Source of the DNA: Mortierella sp. BCC40632 | Lineage: Eukaryota > Mortierellomycota > Mortierellomycetes > Mortierellales > Mortierellaceae | Direction: 5' to 3' | Assembly (NCBI GenBank): GCA_011634665.1 | Contig: WAEK01000004.1 | Location: 1,537,501 to 1,601,500, forward strand | DNA length: 64,000 nucleotides | Shown: piece by piece, positions 1 to 12,926 of the stretch | How positions within the stretch are numbered: position 1 is the stretch's first letter | How the letters are laid out: each line of letters opens with the position of its first letter | Made by a program: the position numbers and the translations under genes | The notes under the pieces: generated by a model | Database searches by the model: none | What the model saw: the letters and a program-made list of their open reading frames with translations, nothing else | What the model was told of the DNA's origin: nothing

Positions 1-196
1 TCATTCATCCATTCAACTCACTCTCTCCTTCTCTCTTTCCTCCTTCTCTTTTCTCACTTGCATTCCTCTCCTTTGCTCATCTCCATCTCCACTCCACTCT
101 ATACTCCCTCTCTCTCACTCTCTCACTCTCTCACAGGAAAAGACCTTCGACTCTTCCTCTCCACCCGCATACGAGTCCCTTTCGCAGTCTCCAGAG

Positions 197-1902
197 ATGG
201 CTCAACTCCAACCAACCGCCGACACCGTTACTGCGCAGGCCCAGGCTGAACTCACCGCTGCCTGGACCAAGAACGAGTTTGCAAAGACCGTCGATGAGGC
301 CATCGAGGCAGTCTCCACAGAGCTGCGTCAGATCAGTCTTGAGGTTTGTCCCTTTCATTCCTTCTTTTGCTCCTCCCCTACTTTTCCTGCTCTCTTCTCG
401 TGGCTAACCATCTTGTGGCCATTCAGCTCCATAACAACCCAGAGCTTGCCTATGAGGAGTACAAGGCCCATGCATTGCTGACAGACTATCTGGAAAAGAA
501 GGGCTTCTCCGTCCAGCGATCGGCCTATGGCCTCGAAACTGCCTTTGTTGCCCGTGCAGGAAATTCGGACAAGGTCACCATCGGCATTTGCTCAGAGGTA
601 AATATTGGTCGAGTAACCGACCAACCAAAAGAAAAAGAAAAGTGAGAAGTCAAGACCAACAAGTCCAACTCTTCTAACATTGGACTATCCTTGACTGCAT
701 CTCTGTCACTCCTTTTCGCGACTAGTATGATGCTCTTCCCGGTATCGGACATGCATGTGGACATAATCTGATCGCCATCTCAGGCGTGGCGACTGCCATT
801 GGTCTCCAAGTAGCCATCAAAAAGTTCAATCTCCAGGCTGAAGTCAAGCTCTTTGGCACGCCTGCTGAAGAGACTACCGGTAAAGCTTGACTTGCATCGA
901 CTCAATCAAAATCATACATACCTTTTTATTATTATTATTATTACCTCAACACTCATTATCATTTCTCTTGCTTGATTTATCCGACAAAGGTGGAAAGATT
1001 GTCATGCTGGACAATGGCGCATTCGAGGGTGTAGATGTTTGTATGATGCTCCACGGTGCAAATGCGGACGTGATCTATCCAGCTTTTCTGGCTCTGGATA
1101 CCGTCGACGTCGAGTACTTTGGCAAGGCCAGCCATGCATCTGCCAGTCCATGGGAGGGCATCAATGCCTTGGATGCCGCCGTCCTGGCTTACACTAACAT
1201 TGGTTTGATGCGTCAACAAATGCACCCAACGCAGCGTGTCCATGGCATCATCAAGGAAGGAGGTCAAGCTGCCAATATCATCCCCGAATACACAAAGTCT
1301 ACCTACACAGTGCGCGCACCCAAGTGGGATGAGGTCGTCGTGTTGAAGCAAAGGCTCGAAAGGCTCCTAAAGGCCGCCGCCACTTCGACTGGATGCACGG
1401 TCAAGCTCACTTGGAGTGTTCCTTATAAGGGTAAGTCTTTATGGTTTATCCAAATGCACTCATGGTGTGATTGTAGCTCTCAACACCACAGGCCAAGGAC
1501 TTGCACCTGACTTTACTTCTTTTTCTTTATGTACCGTTTCTGGTAGATATCTTGACAAATGAGCACCTTGTTAAGCGATTCGAGCACCATATGAATGCAC
1601 AGGGATTGAAGTATGCTTCCAAGACTGAGCAATTGTCGAAGCTTTCGGGATCGACTGACATGGGCAACTTGACGTATGCATTGCCTGGAATCCATCCCAT
1701 GTTCAATATTTTGAACCTCGATGGTTCGGATTACCCATTGGGTTTGCATACTAAAGATTTTGCGCATGCGGCAGCCCAGCCCAAGGGTCATATTGCGACT
1801 TTGCGCGCGGCCAAGAGCTTGGCCATGACTGGCGTTGACTGCATCTTGGATGAGAGTCTACTCCAGCATATCAAGCATGAGTTTGCAAAGTCTACGCAAT
1901 AA
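197..1902 (+). CDS. M20-family amidohydrolase / peptidase M20 domain-containing protein 2-like
   Basis: Five exons (197-343, 427-597, 726-879, 990-1430, 1547-1902) join in phase into about 422 residues, the usual size for the ACY1L2/PM20D2 branch of M20 metallo-amidohydrolases. These are cytosolic zinc enzymes that hydrolyse N-acyl amino acids or dipeptides. Exon 3 opens with YDALPGIGHACGHN, holding the metal-binding histidines, and ends near FGTPAEET, which carries the catalytic and bridging glutamates. Exon 4 has GKASHASASPWEGINALDA, typical of the lid/dimerisation domain, and the C-terminus holds a final metal-binding His segment (HTKDFAHAAA). All introns are GT-AG. The start ATG follows a pyrimidine-rich 5' UTR. 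The substrate cannot be told from sequence. Confidence 0.9.
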
Positions 1903-3122
1903 GTAATAATTTTTTTTTTTTTTTTTTTCCCCTCTTCTGATGAATGGGCCTTGTACTAAAGAGACCCGAAGTGAGTGATTCCTCGATATGATTCAGGAGT
2001 AATCGTGTCTGTCCAGCGGGCCTTCCAAACGAATGTGGGCAAAAAAAAAAAAAAAAAAAAAAAAAAGAGACGGCGGGAAAAACAGAGTCATATTCTTTGC
2101 AGCTTGGCCCTGCATCCACACACACACATTCCGTGTCACTCTTCCTATTTCCTCTTCCTTTTTCGGAGACGAATCACCTTAAACAAAATCACCCAGGACG
2201 ACTAGCATTCCTCCAGCTTTTTCATTTTTTTTCATTGGCAGGTTTCTGCTCTCTCTCTCTCTCTCTCTCTCTCTCCACCGACTCTTCCGCCTCCACTCTA
2301 CCCCACTTTGACTTACCCATTCCGAGGCAGCAGGAACTTGATGGGTTCTAGAAAAGAAAGAAACGCCAAGGCCGATCGGGTGAACAAAAGGACTAGAAAA
2401 GGTTTGTATCTATAATGGCCAAGGCTGAGCTATGACCACCAGGGCCAAGAAGAAAGAACAGAGAGGAGGGAAGAGGGGGGGGGGGGAAGAAGAAAACAAT
2501 AAAGCAAAATTGAGTCAGTCATGATGTACTTTGAGCCAAATAGAAAACAGTGCTCGTGTTTGTGGCACAGTCGGTCGGAGAGAGATAGAAAAAATGACAA
2601 ATCCTGTCAACAATGGACAAAGAACCTACAACGGTTCTCTTTCTCGCTCTCCCATTCCCGCGCAGTTCAAAAGAGATGTCCCTTTTTTTTTTTTTTTTTT
2701 TGTTCCCAATAAAAAGAAGTTATTGGCTAAAAAAAGAGAAAAGAAGAGTAAAGAAAACCATTTGAAGGCAGATTGCACCCAGCGGCTCTCTGCCTGCAGA
2801 GTAACCTTTTTTTTTTTTTTTCTTTTGACCTGGCTTGGAATGCTGCGCTTCTGGGAAACTTTCCGAGGTTCTGGCTCTTATGAAAGCGTCCTTTGATTGC
2901 TTAGAAATCTTGGTGATAGGAGATTTCTAAGAGGATGACTTGGACCTGGACCCTGCGGTCCTTTTTTTTTTTTTTTTTTTTGTACCTCGAAAACATCAGG
3001 AGCTAGGCAGGAATATGGACTAAGGTTGTTCTTTGTTCTTTGGCAATTTTTACATATCGTAGTGGGAGGAGATCTCGGACAGCAATCAAGAGGTTTATTA
3101 TTTCTTTTCAAAAACTAGAATT
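1903..3122. other. Intergenic DNA with homopolymer and dinucleotide tracts
   Basis: I see no gene here. The stretch holds several long T or A runs (around 1910, 2041, 2684, 2807 and 2961) and a (CT)n tract near 2252-2273. It is the 3' region between two convergent genes, the M20 enzyme and the F-box gene, and poly-A sites should lie in it. Confidence 0.6.
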
Positions 3123-4613
3123 TTACCGATTAGGAACCCATGAGTGGGAACGGAGGCCTTCGAGTGAATACGTGACAAGGTTCAGGTTCAGTGTCTTTAG
3201 CTTGGGCATTCGTTGAACCAACTCAATGAGCCTATGTTTGGGGGTCAACAATGACAACGATGACGATGCCTGTGTTTGGCCTTGGTCTGCTGCGTCTTGG
3301 TCTCCAGATCGATCAGGACCTCGGGTTGACTCCATTTCGGGGAATCGCCAATGGAACTGCGGAGGATTGAGATTCGGACATGGTCGATCGTTTATCATCG
3401 TTAGCCCTGTTAGTGTCAAAGATTCGAGTCCCTCGCATGCCCACGATGATTCCAGAAGGCGGATTGTTTCCTCTCCGCCAAGCGCTTGGCGACTAAACAA
3501 AAGAGTCAGTCGTTTAAGTCGACTGCAACTCTGAAGCACTCGGGAAAGGTTCTCGGCATCGGCCATTGGTCGGTCCTCTCGATGTTCGTAAAACTGGAGA
3601 CTGAGACTTTCGAGGGTCGAGGCTTGGATGAGAAGAGCGCTTGCCAGAGTCTCACCTAGCCAGGGGACATCCATCTTGATCGAGGAGAGGCGAGGAGAGG
3701 CAAGCACCAGGTCTGCATAGTCATTGTCCGAGAGATATTCGCGCGAACCCAGCTCAGAACTATAGCGAACTGTGTACTCGATCTCTGTCAGCTTTGGACA
3801 GTTCTGTCGGAGGACAGGAATGAACAGCTTTGGGTCTTGGGCTCGGACGGAATAGAGTGAGAAGGACTCGAGATCAGGACAGCGCTGGATCAGGTCGACA
3901 AAGGCATCGTTCTTTGAATCACTGATATCAAGTGCGAGTCGTTGGATACCCAATCCTCGGTGAAGATGGTAAAGTGAGGTGAACTCATGCTCACTCGAGT
4001 GGGTTTGCCACTTTGGTACGGAATCCACCCAATGGACTGCTGTCAAAGTCAAGGTCGTCAAGCGACGACACTGAGCTAGGAACTGGATAAACTTGCGTCC
4101 GCTGATCACCCAATGGGACAGACTCAGGTTTTGAAGTGTCAAGGCCATTTGTGCAATCAGATCGTAATCGAGTTCAGCCATGGTCGATGCTGTGGTCTGT
4201 TTTGACGGAACAGGCGTTGCCTTCCAAGAGAGACGTTCGAGCGAGGCAGCATTGGCCCAGACGAGCTGGAGTAGGTCCTTGTCCCACCAAGAGAGACTCA
4301 ACTCTCGAAGTTGGCGGCATTGGAACGAACTTGCGAACGAACAGTCGCTCAAGAAGAGGCGAAAGTGAGAGGAATGCTGGACAAGGACCTCCTTGGGGAT
4401 CAGACGCATCGTAAACCCATCGTATACGAACCAGATTACAGGCAGCAAAGCGGCCTGCCAGGTCTTGTTCACTCGTGTGCAAGCAAGGAGGAAGGATGGA
4501 CTAAAGTCGTAAAAGCCTAGGTTTTCGCTGTACTTCCAGAGAGGAACAAAGGAGGCCACCTTGGCGACAATCTCGGGCAGACACAATGGATGGACTTGGA
4601 GCATTTTAACCAT
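3123..4613 (-). CDS. F-box / leucine-rich-repeat-like protein
   Basis: A single exon of about 496 residues. The N-terminus (VHPLCLPEIVAKVASFVPLW) matches the degenerate F-box seen in large fungal F-box families, which recruit substrates to SCF ubiquitin ligases through Skp1. The rest consists of irregular leucine-rich blocks (LRELSLSWW, LQNLSLSHWV, LESLSLQFYEH, LKRLTLLFS, LKTLNLNLV) with the spacing of RNI/LRR repeats. The ATG at 4613 is preferred over an in-frame ATG at 4778, because the extra 55 residues are only tyrosine/phenylalanine/serine runs read from a microsatellite. Substrate unknown. These genes are highly expanded in Mortierella-type fungi. Confidence 0.75.
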   Translation of the reverse strand: MVKMLQVHPLCLPEIVAKVASFVPLWKYSENLGFYDFSPSFLLACTRVNKTWQAALLPVIWFVYDGFTMRLIPKEVLVQHSSHFRLFLSDCSFASSFQCRQLRELSLSWWDKDLLQLVWANAASLERLSWKATPVPSKQTTASTMAELDYDLIAQMALTLQNLSLSHWVISGRKFIQFLAQCRRLTTLTLTAVHWVDSVPKWQTHSSEHEFTSLYHLHRGLGIQRLALDISDSKNDAFVDLIQRCPDLESFSLYSVRAQDPKLFIPVLRQNCPKLTEIEYTVRYSSELGSREYLSDNDYADLVLASPRLSSIKMDVPWLGETLASALLIQASTLESLSLQFYEHREDRPMADAENLSRVLQSCSRLKRLTLLFSRQALGGEETIRLLESSWACEGLESLTLTGLTMINDRPCPNLNPPQFHWRFPEMESTRGPDRSGDQDAADQGQTQASSSLSLLTPKHRLIELVQRMPKLKTLNLNLVTYSLEGLRSHSWVPNR

Positions 4614-4990
4614 TTTGTAGATAGGATGATTAGAAGACAAGGAGAAGAAAAAGAAAAAGAAAAAGAAAATAAAATAACAATAATAATAATATAGAAGAAG
4701 AGCGGGGAGGTGACTAAAATGCAATGGAGAGGTTGAGGAGGGATTCAGAACCGGATGAGGCCCCAGTGTTGTTGTCAAGGATCAAGAATAAAAGAGAAGA
4801 GAGTCAAAGGAGAGAAGAGTGGACAGTGGCAAGTGGTGGATCCAGGAACGGGGCAGTCTTGTCCCTGCATGCGATTAGAGTGTGGAACAAAGGGAGAGGG
4901 AAACTGAGGGGAGGGGAAGGGGGTGGCAAATCAAGTCACAGCACTGCCGACAGAACGACTAGAGCACGGACACTAGGAGAAAAAAAAAGG

Positions 4991-5018
4991 GGGAGAGAGA
5001 GAGAGAGAGAGAGAGAGA
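4991..5018. repeat. (GA)n microsatellite
   Basis: An uninterrupted run of about 14 GA units follows an A run, upstream of the F-box gene. Confidence 0.9.
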
Positions 5019-5495
5019 GTGAGAGAGTGAGAGGAGAATGTGGGAATGAACAGGAATCAGGACCAATTGCTAAATTCTGTTGCAAGAGGAATGGAGTAGA
5101 GTAAGAGTGAGAGTGAGAGTGAGAGGATCGGAAAAAAGAGAAAGAAAGGGGGATTGAAAAAAGACAGAGACCACTGGTGCGCGGGAGAATGAAGATCAGA
5201 ATTGACCTCTCCATTGACCGAATGGGCTGCTACTTATAAGAATCCGATCGAGCAGCATCCATCCCGAATGCATCGTGGCCTGAAGAGAAGCGGCGACGAA
5301 GAGACGATGGCAACAAGACGCCATTGACCGCAGTGCGCATTGGATATTGCCGATAGAGGCGCCGTTTTGTCCCTCGGTGAAGGAAAAGAGCGAGAGACGA
5401 GAAGAATGAGTATCCAATACATGGTTTGTTGGCCATGGCGAAGCCAAGTCCAGCACCGCAGCAATGCGCGGCAGCATGGCTCGAGTAGGAGAACC

Positions 5496-5499
5496 TCTC

Positions 5500-5546
<47 letters not shown>

Positions 5547-5587
5547 TTCTCTCTCATTCTCTCCCTTTCTCTCCCTTTCTCTCTCTT

Positions 5588-5623
<36 letters not shown>

Positions 5624-5625
5624 AC
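5496..5625. repeat. (CT)n-rich microsatellite
   Basis: About 130 bp of CT dinucleotides interrupted by occasional CTTT and CATT units. Short ORFs rich in Leu/Ser or Arg/Glu across it are artefacts of the repeat. Confidence 0.9.
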
Positions 5626-8600
5626 AGACACACTCTCTTTTCCAAGAGGCGGTGCTGGTCGCCCGATTTGGATAGGAGTCGACTCCCTTCGATTTCTCCG
5701 TCTCCCTCTCTAAATTCCACCCGATCGCCTTTAAGTCTCGGCGTTCTGTTCGAACAGCCGCAGAGGGGACAGAGAGAGGGACCCAACCCATGGCCTCGAG
5801 ATGTCGGCTGTCCATTAAGCTTTGTTCTTTTACCTTTCGACTCGTCGCTTCTGTTACTTTCGTCGCTTTCGTCCTTTTATCGTCTGGCTGTGCATTGTCG
5901 GTCGAATTTGGCAAGCGCTGTTGTGCTGCGGTCCACATGGATGCTCACTTTGTCTCTCCTTAAGAAGAGGGGGAAGAGGGTTGCCACTCGTTGCCACCGT
6001 CTCTCCTTCCCCTTCTGAGCTCCAGCGTCCTGATGCTACTGTAATTGCTTTTAGTCCACTTTACTATGGCTGGAGCAACGGACCGTGAGCCATCCTACTC
6101 CTCCCTAGAGACTTGTCCACAGGCAATAGGGCCACTAAGAGCTGAGGCTGTGGGGGGGAGGCCAGTAACAACGGCGATGCACATTCTTCGTCGCGGCGTC
6201 TATGATCGACCACGTTGGAGACAAATAAGAGGCAAGGAACAAGAGGAAACCTAACTTTCACCATGCACGCGCGCACTCAATAACGCCGCACACCGTTGGC
6301 TGTGCACACTCCCTCTCTATCTCTTTTCTTTCTCTCTTTTTCTTAGTCTCTCATTCTCAACCTTTCCTTGTCTAGCTGCCAAGAGAGGGCCGCTAGGACT
6401 GGAGCAGATGGAGGGCGTGGAGAGAGAGGTATTGGTACCTCAGTCGGATCATCCTCGTTTGGTCTTGTTAAGAAGTTGTGCAGGCTGACCAGATCGTCAA
6501 TCGGTTGTTGTGCTAGATGTCATTCGTGTGCATATTTGTGTGTGGAGCCAAGCCTTTTGGCAAAGTTTTCTTTCACTTTCTGTTTCTTTCTTTCTCTCTC
6601 TCTCTCTCTCTTTCTTTCTCTTTCTTTCTCGTGTTGTCCTTCACCACTCTGTTAAGAATAAGCCCTGAAACATTCAATTCGCCTAGAATGCGGCCTTTCT
6701 GTCATGGCTTTCTTTGGCCAAGCTGAAATACAGTGACTTTATTCTTGCTACATGACATTCATCTACAGAGACACACTAGCTATCCATGGTCCAAAGTTGT
6801 CTGTTTCTTTAGAATCAGTCGCTGTATCTGCAGCAGATAAACGAAAACAACAGGCACCTCGTGGACGAAACACTATTCGTTAAGGAGGGAACCTACGTTT
6901 TATACTAATCAATTCAGAAGAAAGAGTAGCGAACCGCAGGGAGTTGTAAGTTGAGGGCACCCTATTTTTTTTTTAAAAAAAAAAAAAAAAAAAAAAAGTG
7001 CCAGCAAGGTCAAATAGAATGACAGCATTTAGTCTGAAAGTTCCTTGTTTATTCTGTTGCTTCTAACACAAGACCCTTGCTGTAGCTGCTGTCATAAACC
7101 CAAGAATAGTCATTTAACATCTCCACTTGGCATCAAAGTGAATTCAGATCAACAGATACGCGAGGTCAGTCTACAGTTGTCCTCTGCTCTCTGACATGCT
7201 TGAACGACTTGTTTTGGACACTCTTTTCTCCTACATGAAGTATGATGGAGTATGAAAATATCGATATCCTTGACGACCATGTCTTCCACTTCTAACAACG
7301 GTCAAAGCCGAATTATTCGGAATTCGGTGAGATAGTCATCTGGTCAATGGCTAAGAAAAGGTTGATGAGAAAAACAGCAAAAGAGGACAACAGGACGAGA
7401 GGAAACTCTGGACAAAATCGAAGGTAACCCTTTATTCTCCAGATCATACAGAATTGTCATACTAAGGCTCTTAAATATATTTTTGATCTCGCACACACAT
7501 AAATGAGGCTGCAATTCTCGCTGCAGACTCAAAGAGAGAGTGACTTGTTGTCGCCACCAATTGTCAAAGTCGAATGGGCAGTGGAGAGGACTCTCGACCC
7601 TCGACTCAAGCGGTGTATTGACTCTGTAGAGCTCGCAGAGGTTCTCAATACTTCACATCCCTGAATGTGTCTCACAAAAAAAGGTCTGGGCGAAAACGAT
7701 TACCACCAATGCAAAAGAAGGAGTCTGCCTCACACTGTTTCCTAGGATACTGGAGTGAGCAACCATCCTCTTTTCGCTCGTCGCTTCGTATGGCGATAAT
7801 CTCTGATTTGTATTGTCCAAGTTCTGGTCCAACAAGTCGAAGCCGGGCACAACCATCCAGCTTGTGAGTCATTCTCCCTTTAACAAATGTCAAGGTGAGC
7901 AGAAAAAAGAGTAGACAAGTTCAGGCTATCTGAAAACACACGCATGCACTCGACAGTAAAACAGTTCGCGCCAAGCTGCAATAGAGCTCCCTCTGGTCCC
8001 CTCCCTTACCACTGTTCCCTGCTTACCTTTAAACGAGCTCTAAGTTTTCGAGTGTGAAGAGAAAAGACAAAAGAGAGCTTCCAGACGATTCTGTCGCTTT
8101 TTTTTTTTTTTTTTTTTACTAGCTGGCTATTCTCAACCGAGGCTAAAGTGCCTTGGCAGTTTTGTTTAGAAACCAGCTCCAGAAATGCTTCGGATGCTCG
8201 ACTTGGAGGGTGGACGCACCTGCTCCAAGAACTTCACAAGGCGTCAAAGCTCATACTAAGTGTCCCCCCCGCAATAGCGAGAAAGCTTTTGCAGGCTCGC
8301 AGCCCCTGTGACCCTCTGCGTCGATGGCAACTACTTGAACTCATTGGTTCTCGATCCTGATACGTTTGCCCTTCAGCCACAAGATGTTGATGATATTGTG
8401 GAGCCGAACGCGTCCGCTGTCCGCTGCCGCAAAGATGTGCTAACCACTGGGATGGAAAGGGATTTTACGTGCGCTGCAAGTCGAAAAGAGTCCATTACTT
8501 GGACAATGGTGCATTGTGTTGATGCTCTTGGGAAGCTGAAGGCTGTTTCAGGTCAATAGACAGCATCAAGACAATGAAGTGATGCACAGGCAAAAACTGC

Positions 8601-10850
8601 AACATGCCGCCCACCCTTCGTTCCTTTTGTGTGTCATTCGACTTTGCCTTCAGTTCCATCATTCCTCGACCTGCACCAACAATCTTTAGGATGTCGAGGC
8701 TATCAAAACTCCTTGGCGCGTCTTACCCTTCGGCCATTCTGTTAACTTGCATGGTCATTATTCTTGTGAGCAAGATGAAATCCTCGACAAAGCTTGGCTC
8801 CGAGGTTACATACTGAAATGTCACGAAAAAAAAGACGGACCGGACTTTTTTTTTTGCCTGTGGATTGGACTCGAACTATCGCCTACCGCTCCTCTCTCTC
8901 TCTCCTCACCTTTTTTAGAGAGAAAGAGAGAGATCTCATAGATACAGTTTGAAATTGAACATAAGACGTTCCTATAACATGGACGATATTTCTGGTCTAA
9001 GGCGAACCGGCCAAGGCAGGGTACCTTCCCTATCTTCATTGAAGTAATAGTGGCCTTTGCAGACGGTCTGGACCCGATAAAATGTCTGGATTTCTTGACG
9101 TAAGTGTATCAAAGGCGTAATGTCCTCCAACCAGTCGTTTTTGTGCAAACGGTAGGTTCCTACATATCGTCAAGGGCCTTGCATCAGATCAGATAATTGT
9201 GACATAGCAGGACTCTTGCTGCGTGAAGAAAAAAAAAAAAGGAAATTCCGCAATCCCCTCATCAACGTTCTCCTTTGCCAATATTTGTCAACCCCAAAAC
9301 TCAACTTTCCTCGCATAGAGTTTCTGTCCCGATATTTCAAGACTGAATGACTCGTTGATAGTCTCTCTCAATCTCCGCATTGCAATTCACCTCTTTGTCT
9401 CTTCAAAATAAAAAACAAAAATGATCTCTCAGCTTTCCATTATGTCTCTTGTCTGTAATCTTCTTGAATTGTTCAAGAAGCTCTCCGCTATCGCCCGGCG
9501 CCACTGTACTAACTCATCTTCCTTAGTTTTCTTTTGGCAGTCTCCTCGAGTTCTTCCTCGGCAGTTGCGACAAACGAACCGAATGGATCGAAACCTCCAA
9601 AAGTCATGAAGTTTTCCTGATAAAAGCAGTTTTTTAGTAGTTGATCTTCTTGTAAAAAGGTCACGTCTAAGTGACCTGATACCCTTGTGGTGGCTCTTTT
9701 CTGAATGGTGGACCCTGGCAAGTCCCTGATGACTTTTGCTCTGCCACATGTATCGAATCTTGTTGAAGGTGTAGTGCGGACAAATCACGGCTCGTGAATG
9801 CCTCAGAAGGACATCGGGTCCTTAGCAATAGAGGCCAGCCTAAATCGATTTATCAGGGGTAATTGGAGGTTGATGGCTTCTGAACCCTCCTTCTCTCCCA
9901 TTGTTGCCAGCATAACTCTTTCTGCGGAGGGTGTCTATCCTGGGTTTCTTCGATGCACCTAGCTAGAAGGGGAAATGCCGCTTAGAATATGTTGAAGATT
10001 CACTTCACTTCACTTCACAAAAAAAAAAAAGTATCCAATAGCCAGAGGTGTATGGGGTGCTACGTTTTACGTGGGTGCGTTCAGGGCATCCAAGTACTTT
10101 AACAGGTGTCCCCAGTTCTGTACACTTCACAATAGAGTGGCGCATTAGTCAGCTTCGAATAATCTACAGCTGCTACTTTTTATTACCCATCAAAAGGTAG
10201 CGAAAGCAGGAGCATTAAGGCTATTGAACATGCAAAACAGTATTCATGCATAAGGTGATGCAAAATCGATTTGGTCTACCGAGGAAAGCCATCTATTACC
10301 TAATGTTTTACTGGAGAACTTCCTGGTTCAACCTGTGCAGAGCTGCGTCTGGGTAGTGGGACCTAGAGGAAGGAAAGAGACAATTCCTTTCATATCCGCT
10401 AGTTCCTCAGGTACTAATGATTGACCATTAGCTCCGTAAATCCCAATTCTCAGTGTGGAGCGCTAGGTTCACTCGATCGCATCTTTGGGTGGTAATTATG
10501 TCTCAAGATTTGCCCCCTACAAGTCCTACTCTTCATAATCTCACTTGCCAGTTCTTAGTGTAGTTTGTGGGGCCGTTTGCAGAAGTGTGTCCTCTCTTTT
10601 GGGCAAAAATTTATCACTAGCTCACATCGCCAAGCAGAATCAAGGGTGACTTTGGTAATGACTAAGAGGCACTGGACCAATCTTTTGAAAAAAAAAAACA
10701 TATGTTGTGCCGCATACGTTCTGAATAAACGAGCCACATTTCCCGATAGGTAGTAAGAAGTGGCTCTCGACTTTATTTTTTTTTTTCAAGACCTTGGGCA
10801 ACGTAGGCCAAAAGCTCATGATTATGTGCTCGATGAGTAGCAATAGGTTC

Positions 10851-11162
10851 TTATTCTCGGTGTCCAATAATCTTTCCGTCTGGATAGAAGCAAGAATGCC
10901 CGTTCCCCTTTGGGAAGCCATCGCAATGAGTCCAGAATTTCCGCGAGTTTTTATCAAACGAGTAGTCGCAGCCACACTTTGTGAAGTTGAACCCTCCTAC
11001 GCTCTGGCTAACTGTCTGGTAGGAGCAGATTTGTGCATCTCTCCACAAACGGATCTCTCCACTAGCACTCCAGTCAAAACCTGTTGAAGCGGCGGCTTGA
11101 ATGACAGGCAACAACAACAACAACAGTGCTGTAGCGGGTGCCAGTGGGTTCAGATTGACCAT
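10851..11162 (-). CDS. Small secreted cysteine-containing protein (left copy)
   Basis: 103 residues without an intron. Residues 1 to about 25 form a clear signal peptide (MVNLNPLAPA, then a leucine run and PVIQAAAS). The mature part of about 78 residues contains five cysteines in the pattern ICSY, KCGCDY, HCDGF, SCFYP, plus several aromatic residues. I do not recognise the family. Size, secretion signal and cysteines resemble fungal small secreted proteins, but no effector role can be claimed. The paralogue at 15017-15328 lies in the mirror arm and shares the same promoter. Differences are concentrated in the second half of the mature region (NSRK versus AGPT, GNGH versus SSGL). A TATA box sits at 11343-11348. 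Confidence 0.75.
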   Translation of the reverse strand: MVNLNPLAPATALLLLLLPVIQAAASTGFDWSASGEIRLWRDAQICSYQTVSQSVGGFNFTKCGCDYSFDKNSRKFWTHCDGFPKGNGHSCFYPDGKIIGHRE

Positions 11163-11342
11163 TCTCGAATAGAGCTACACAGAAATCACAAGGTAGAAGT
11201 TGAGGATCAAGGAACAATATGAGACTTGTATAGGATTGAAATGTGACAACAAGTAATATAGGAATAGTCCGAGTGTTGCTTACTTTGTTGCTTGTGGGGT
11301 TCGATAAAGACGAAAAGTTTGAGTATGCGGAAACAGTCTCTC

Positions 11343-11348
11343 TTTATA
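11343..11348 (-). promoter_or_regulatory. TATA box of the left secreted-protein gene
   Basis: TATAAA on the minus strand, about 181 bp before the ATG at 11162. The same element is found at the same distance in the mirror copy. Confidence 0.6.
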
Positions 11349-12926
11349 TTGTCGAGATGTCTACACCCTTCCAAAAACAGGGAGAGGGAGAAGGGGGAGA
11401 AGGGGGACAGCAAGAAGAGCGAGTGAGGCACAGGCCAAAGTGAGAAGGAAAGTATGCGCAGCGTGTGGAGTGGTGTGTGTGTCGGGGGGGAGGGCATGTG
11501 GGGTACAGGAAGGTAGCAAAGGAAATAAGGTGTAGAAGAGATCAAGCGCAGACATACTGCAAAGACAGAATGTTGAGTGTAAAGGACCACCGGCCATGCA
11601 GACTCAATCAGCAAGCACAAAGTAGAGCCCCAGAAGGACAGGAGAGCGGCTCAGGTAGCCAATTGAGTGGTCAAGGACAGACTATAAAACTGTTTGGCCT
11701 GACACATTTTGTGATCGATCTAGGTCTCTGTACAAGAGAGGATCATTGGCTTCGGATAATGGGCGTGAGAATCCTATTGTCTGTTCAGTTGCCATGCATA
11801 GCCTGCATCAAGGTAACATTCCCCTCCCTCTTCCTTCCCCTATTGGTTCTCGCGCGCGATGGTACTTCAAAATGGAGAGAGATTGTCTGGTCTTCTGCGG
11901 AGCGTCTTATGTTCACGCGGCAAAGTCAAGAGTTTGATTCAGCGATCGTGCTTGTACCACAGGTCTCTAGAGGATCTGGCTCAAGAGTCATAAGGTTGGC
12001 TCGAGAGGATGGACATAGGGTGGTACATGCATGAGAAGGGCTGGTCTAGGGACGCTGTAGGCTTGCAGTAAGAGTAGAAAGGTCCAAGTGAATATTAAAA
12101 GTGCGGTTGGAGGGCACTGGTAGTATGCAGCCTTGCTGAGATGCAAGAAGGATGGTGCAAAGGAGAGGTGTGCTTTGAGAGAATGAATAACTCATAGTGT
12201 TGTAACTGGTTGGAGATAGTGTCAGCTTTGGTTATTGTCTTCACGCTCCAACTGAATAGACATACTCCACTCACATTCGTGCCATTTCCTAGTATCGACT
12301 CTCACAAGAACAAGGCGGTCCTCAATGCAACAAGTAGGAAGGGAAGAAGTTGCAAGAGTCATGAAAGTGGAAAGAGAAGATGTTTTGCGTTTGAGGAGGG
12401 GGCACATTCAGGAACGGCTGAAGTGTTCTCATAGTGGCCATTGTTGCTCTAAGCCCATCTCTGTCTAAGCTAGATGACTGCATAGTACTCCTTCTCTCTC
12501 TCAGTGTTCTCGATCGAGCCTGTACACATGCTCCAAAGAGGCGTTTTTGAGTATGTGTAACGAAAGGGAGGAACAATTGCAATACACATGGATAGAAAGG
12601 AAAGGAAAGAAAACACGAGATCGCGAAATAAGAGCAAGTCGAATCAAACCGAATCTCTGCACATCGGGAATCTACGCCTGTGCACATGCAGCAATAAATA
12701 CATCCAGCAGATTACTTGCTCCTTCCTCCCAACCACCTCCTCTTCCAGTCGCCTCCGATCTTACGACCCTGATCTCACAACTCTATTTTTGTCCCACTGT
12801 GCCTGGCATGAGTCTAGGCTATCAAAGAGAAGAGACATCTGCAACATCATTCCAATTGGATGTTGTCAATAAGGCTCGTAAAACTCGATTGTTTCCTGCC
12901 ATGATGTTCAGATCCACTGCTGTGAC

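Larger units (their letters stand above)
4614..10780. other. Long gene-poor region, low complexity at its left end
   Basis: No convincing gene was found in about 6.2 kb. From 4.6 to 6.7 kb it is dominated by purine/pyrimidine tracts. From 6.7 to 10.8 kb it is ordinary-looking DNA with only short ORFs. Fragments with coding-like character, such as minus-strand 9509-9721 and plus-strand 8308-8559, match no family I recognise and may be gene relics. A T9/A23 run lies near 6964-6997 and a T run near 8099-8117. Confidence 0.45.
10781..12926. repeat. Left arm of a 2.1-kb inverted duplication
   Basis: This arm is the reverse complement of 13256-15386 with only scattered substitutions and small indels. 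For example, a 94-residue reading frame at 12588-12872 (+) recurs identically at 13310-13594 (-). The arm carries one small secreted protein gene at its outer end plus its TATA box and about 1.7 kb of upstream DNA. The outer boundary is where the AAGGTCTTG/CAAGACCTT similarity ends. Confidence 0.92.

Noticed and set aside
8855..8940. tRNA-like B-box (reverse complement AGTTCGAGTCC)
   Set aside because: The flanking bases do not form a T-stem, and no anticodon arm or acceptor stem can be drawn.
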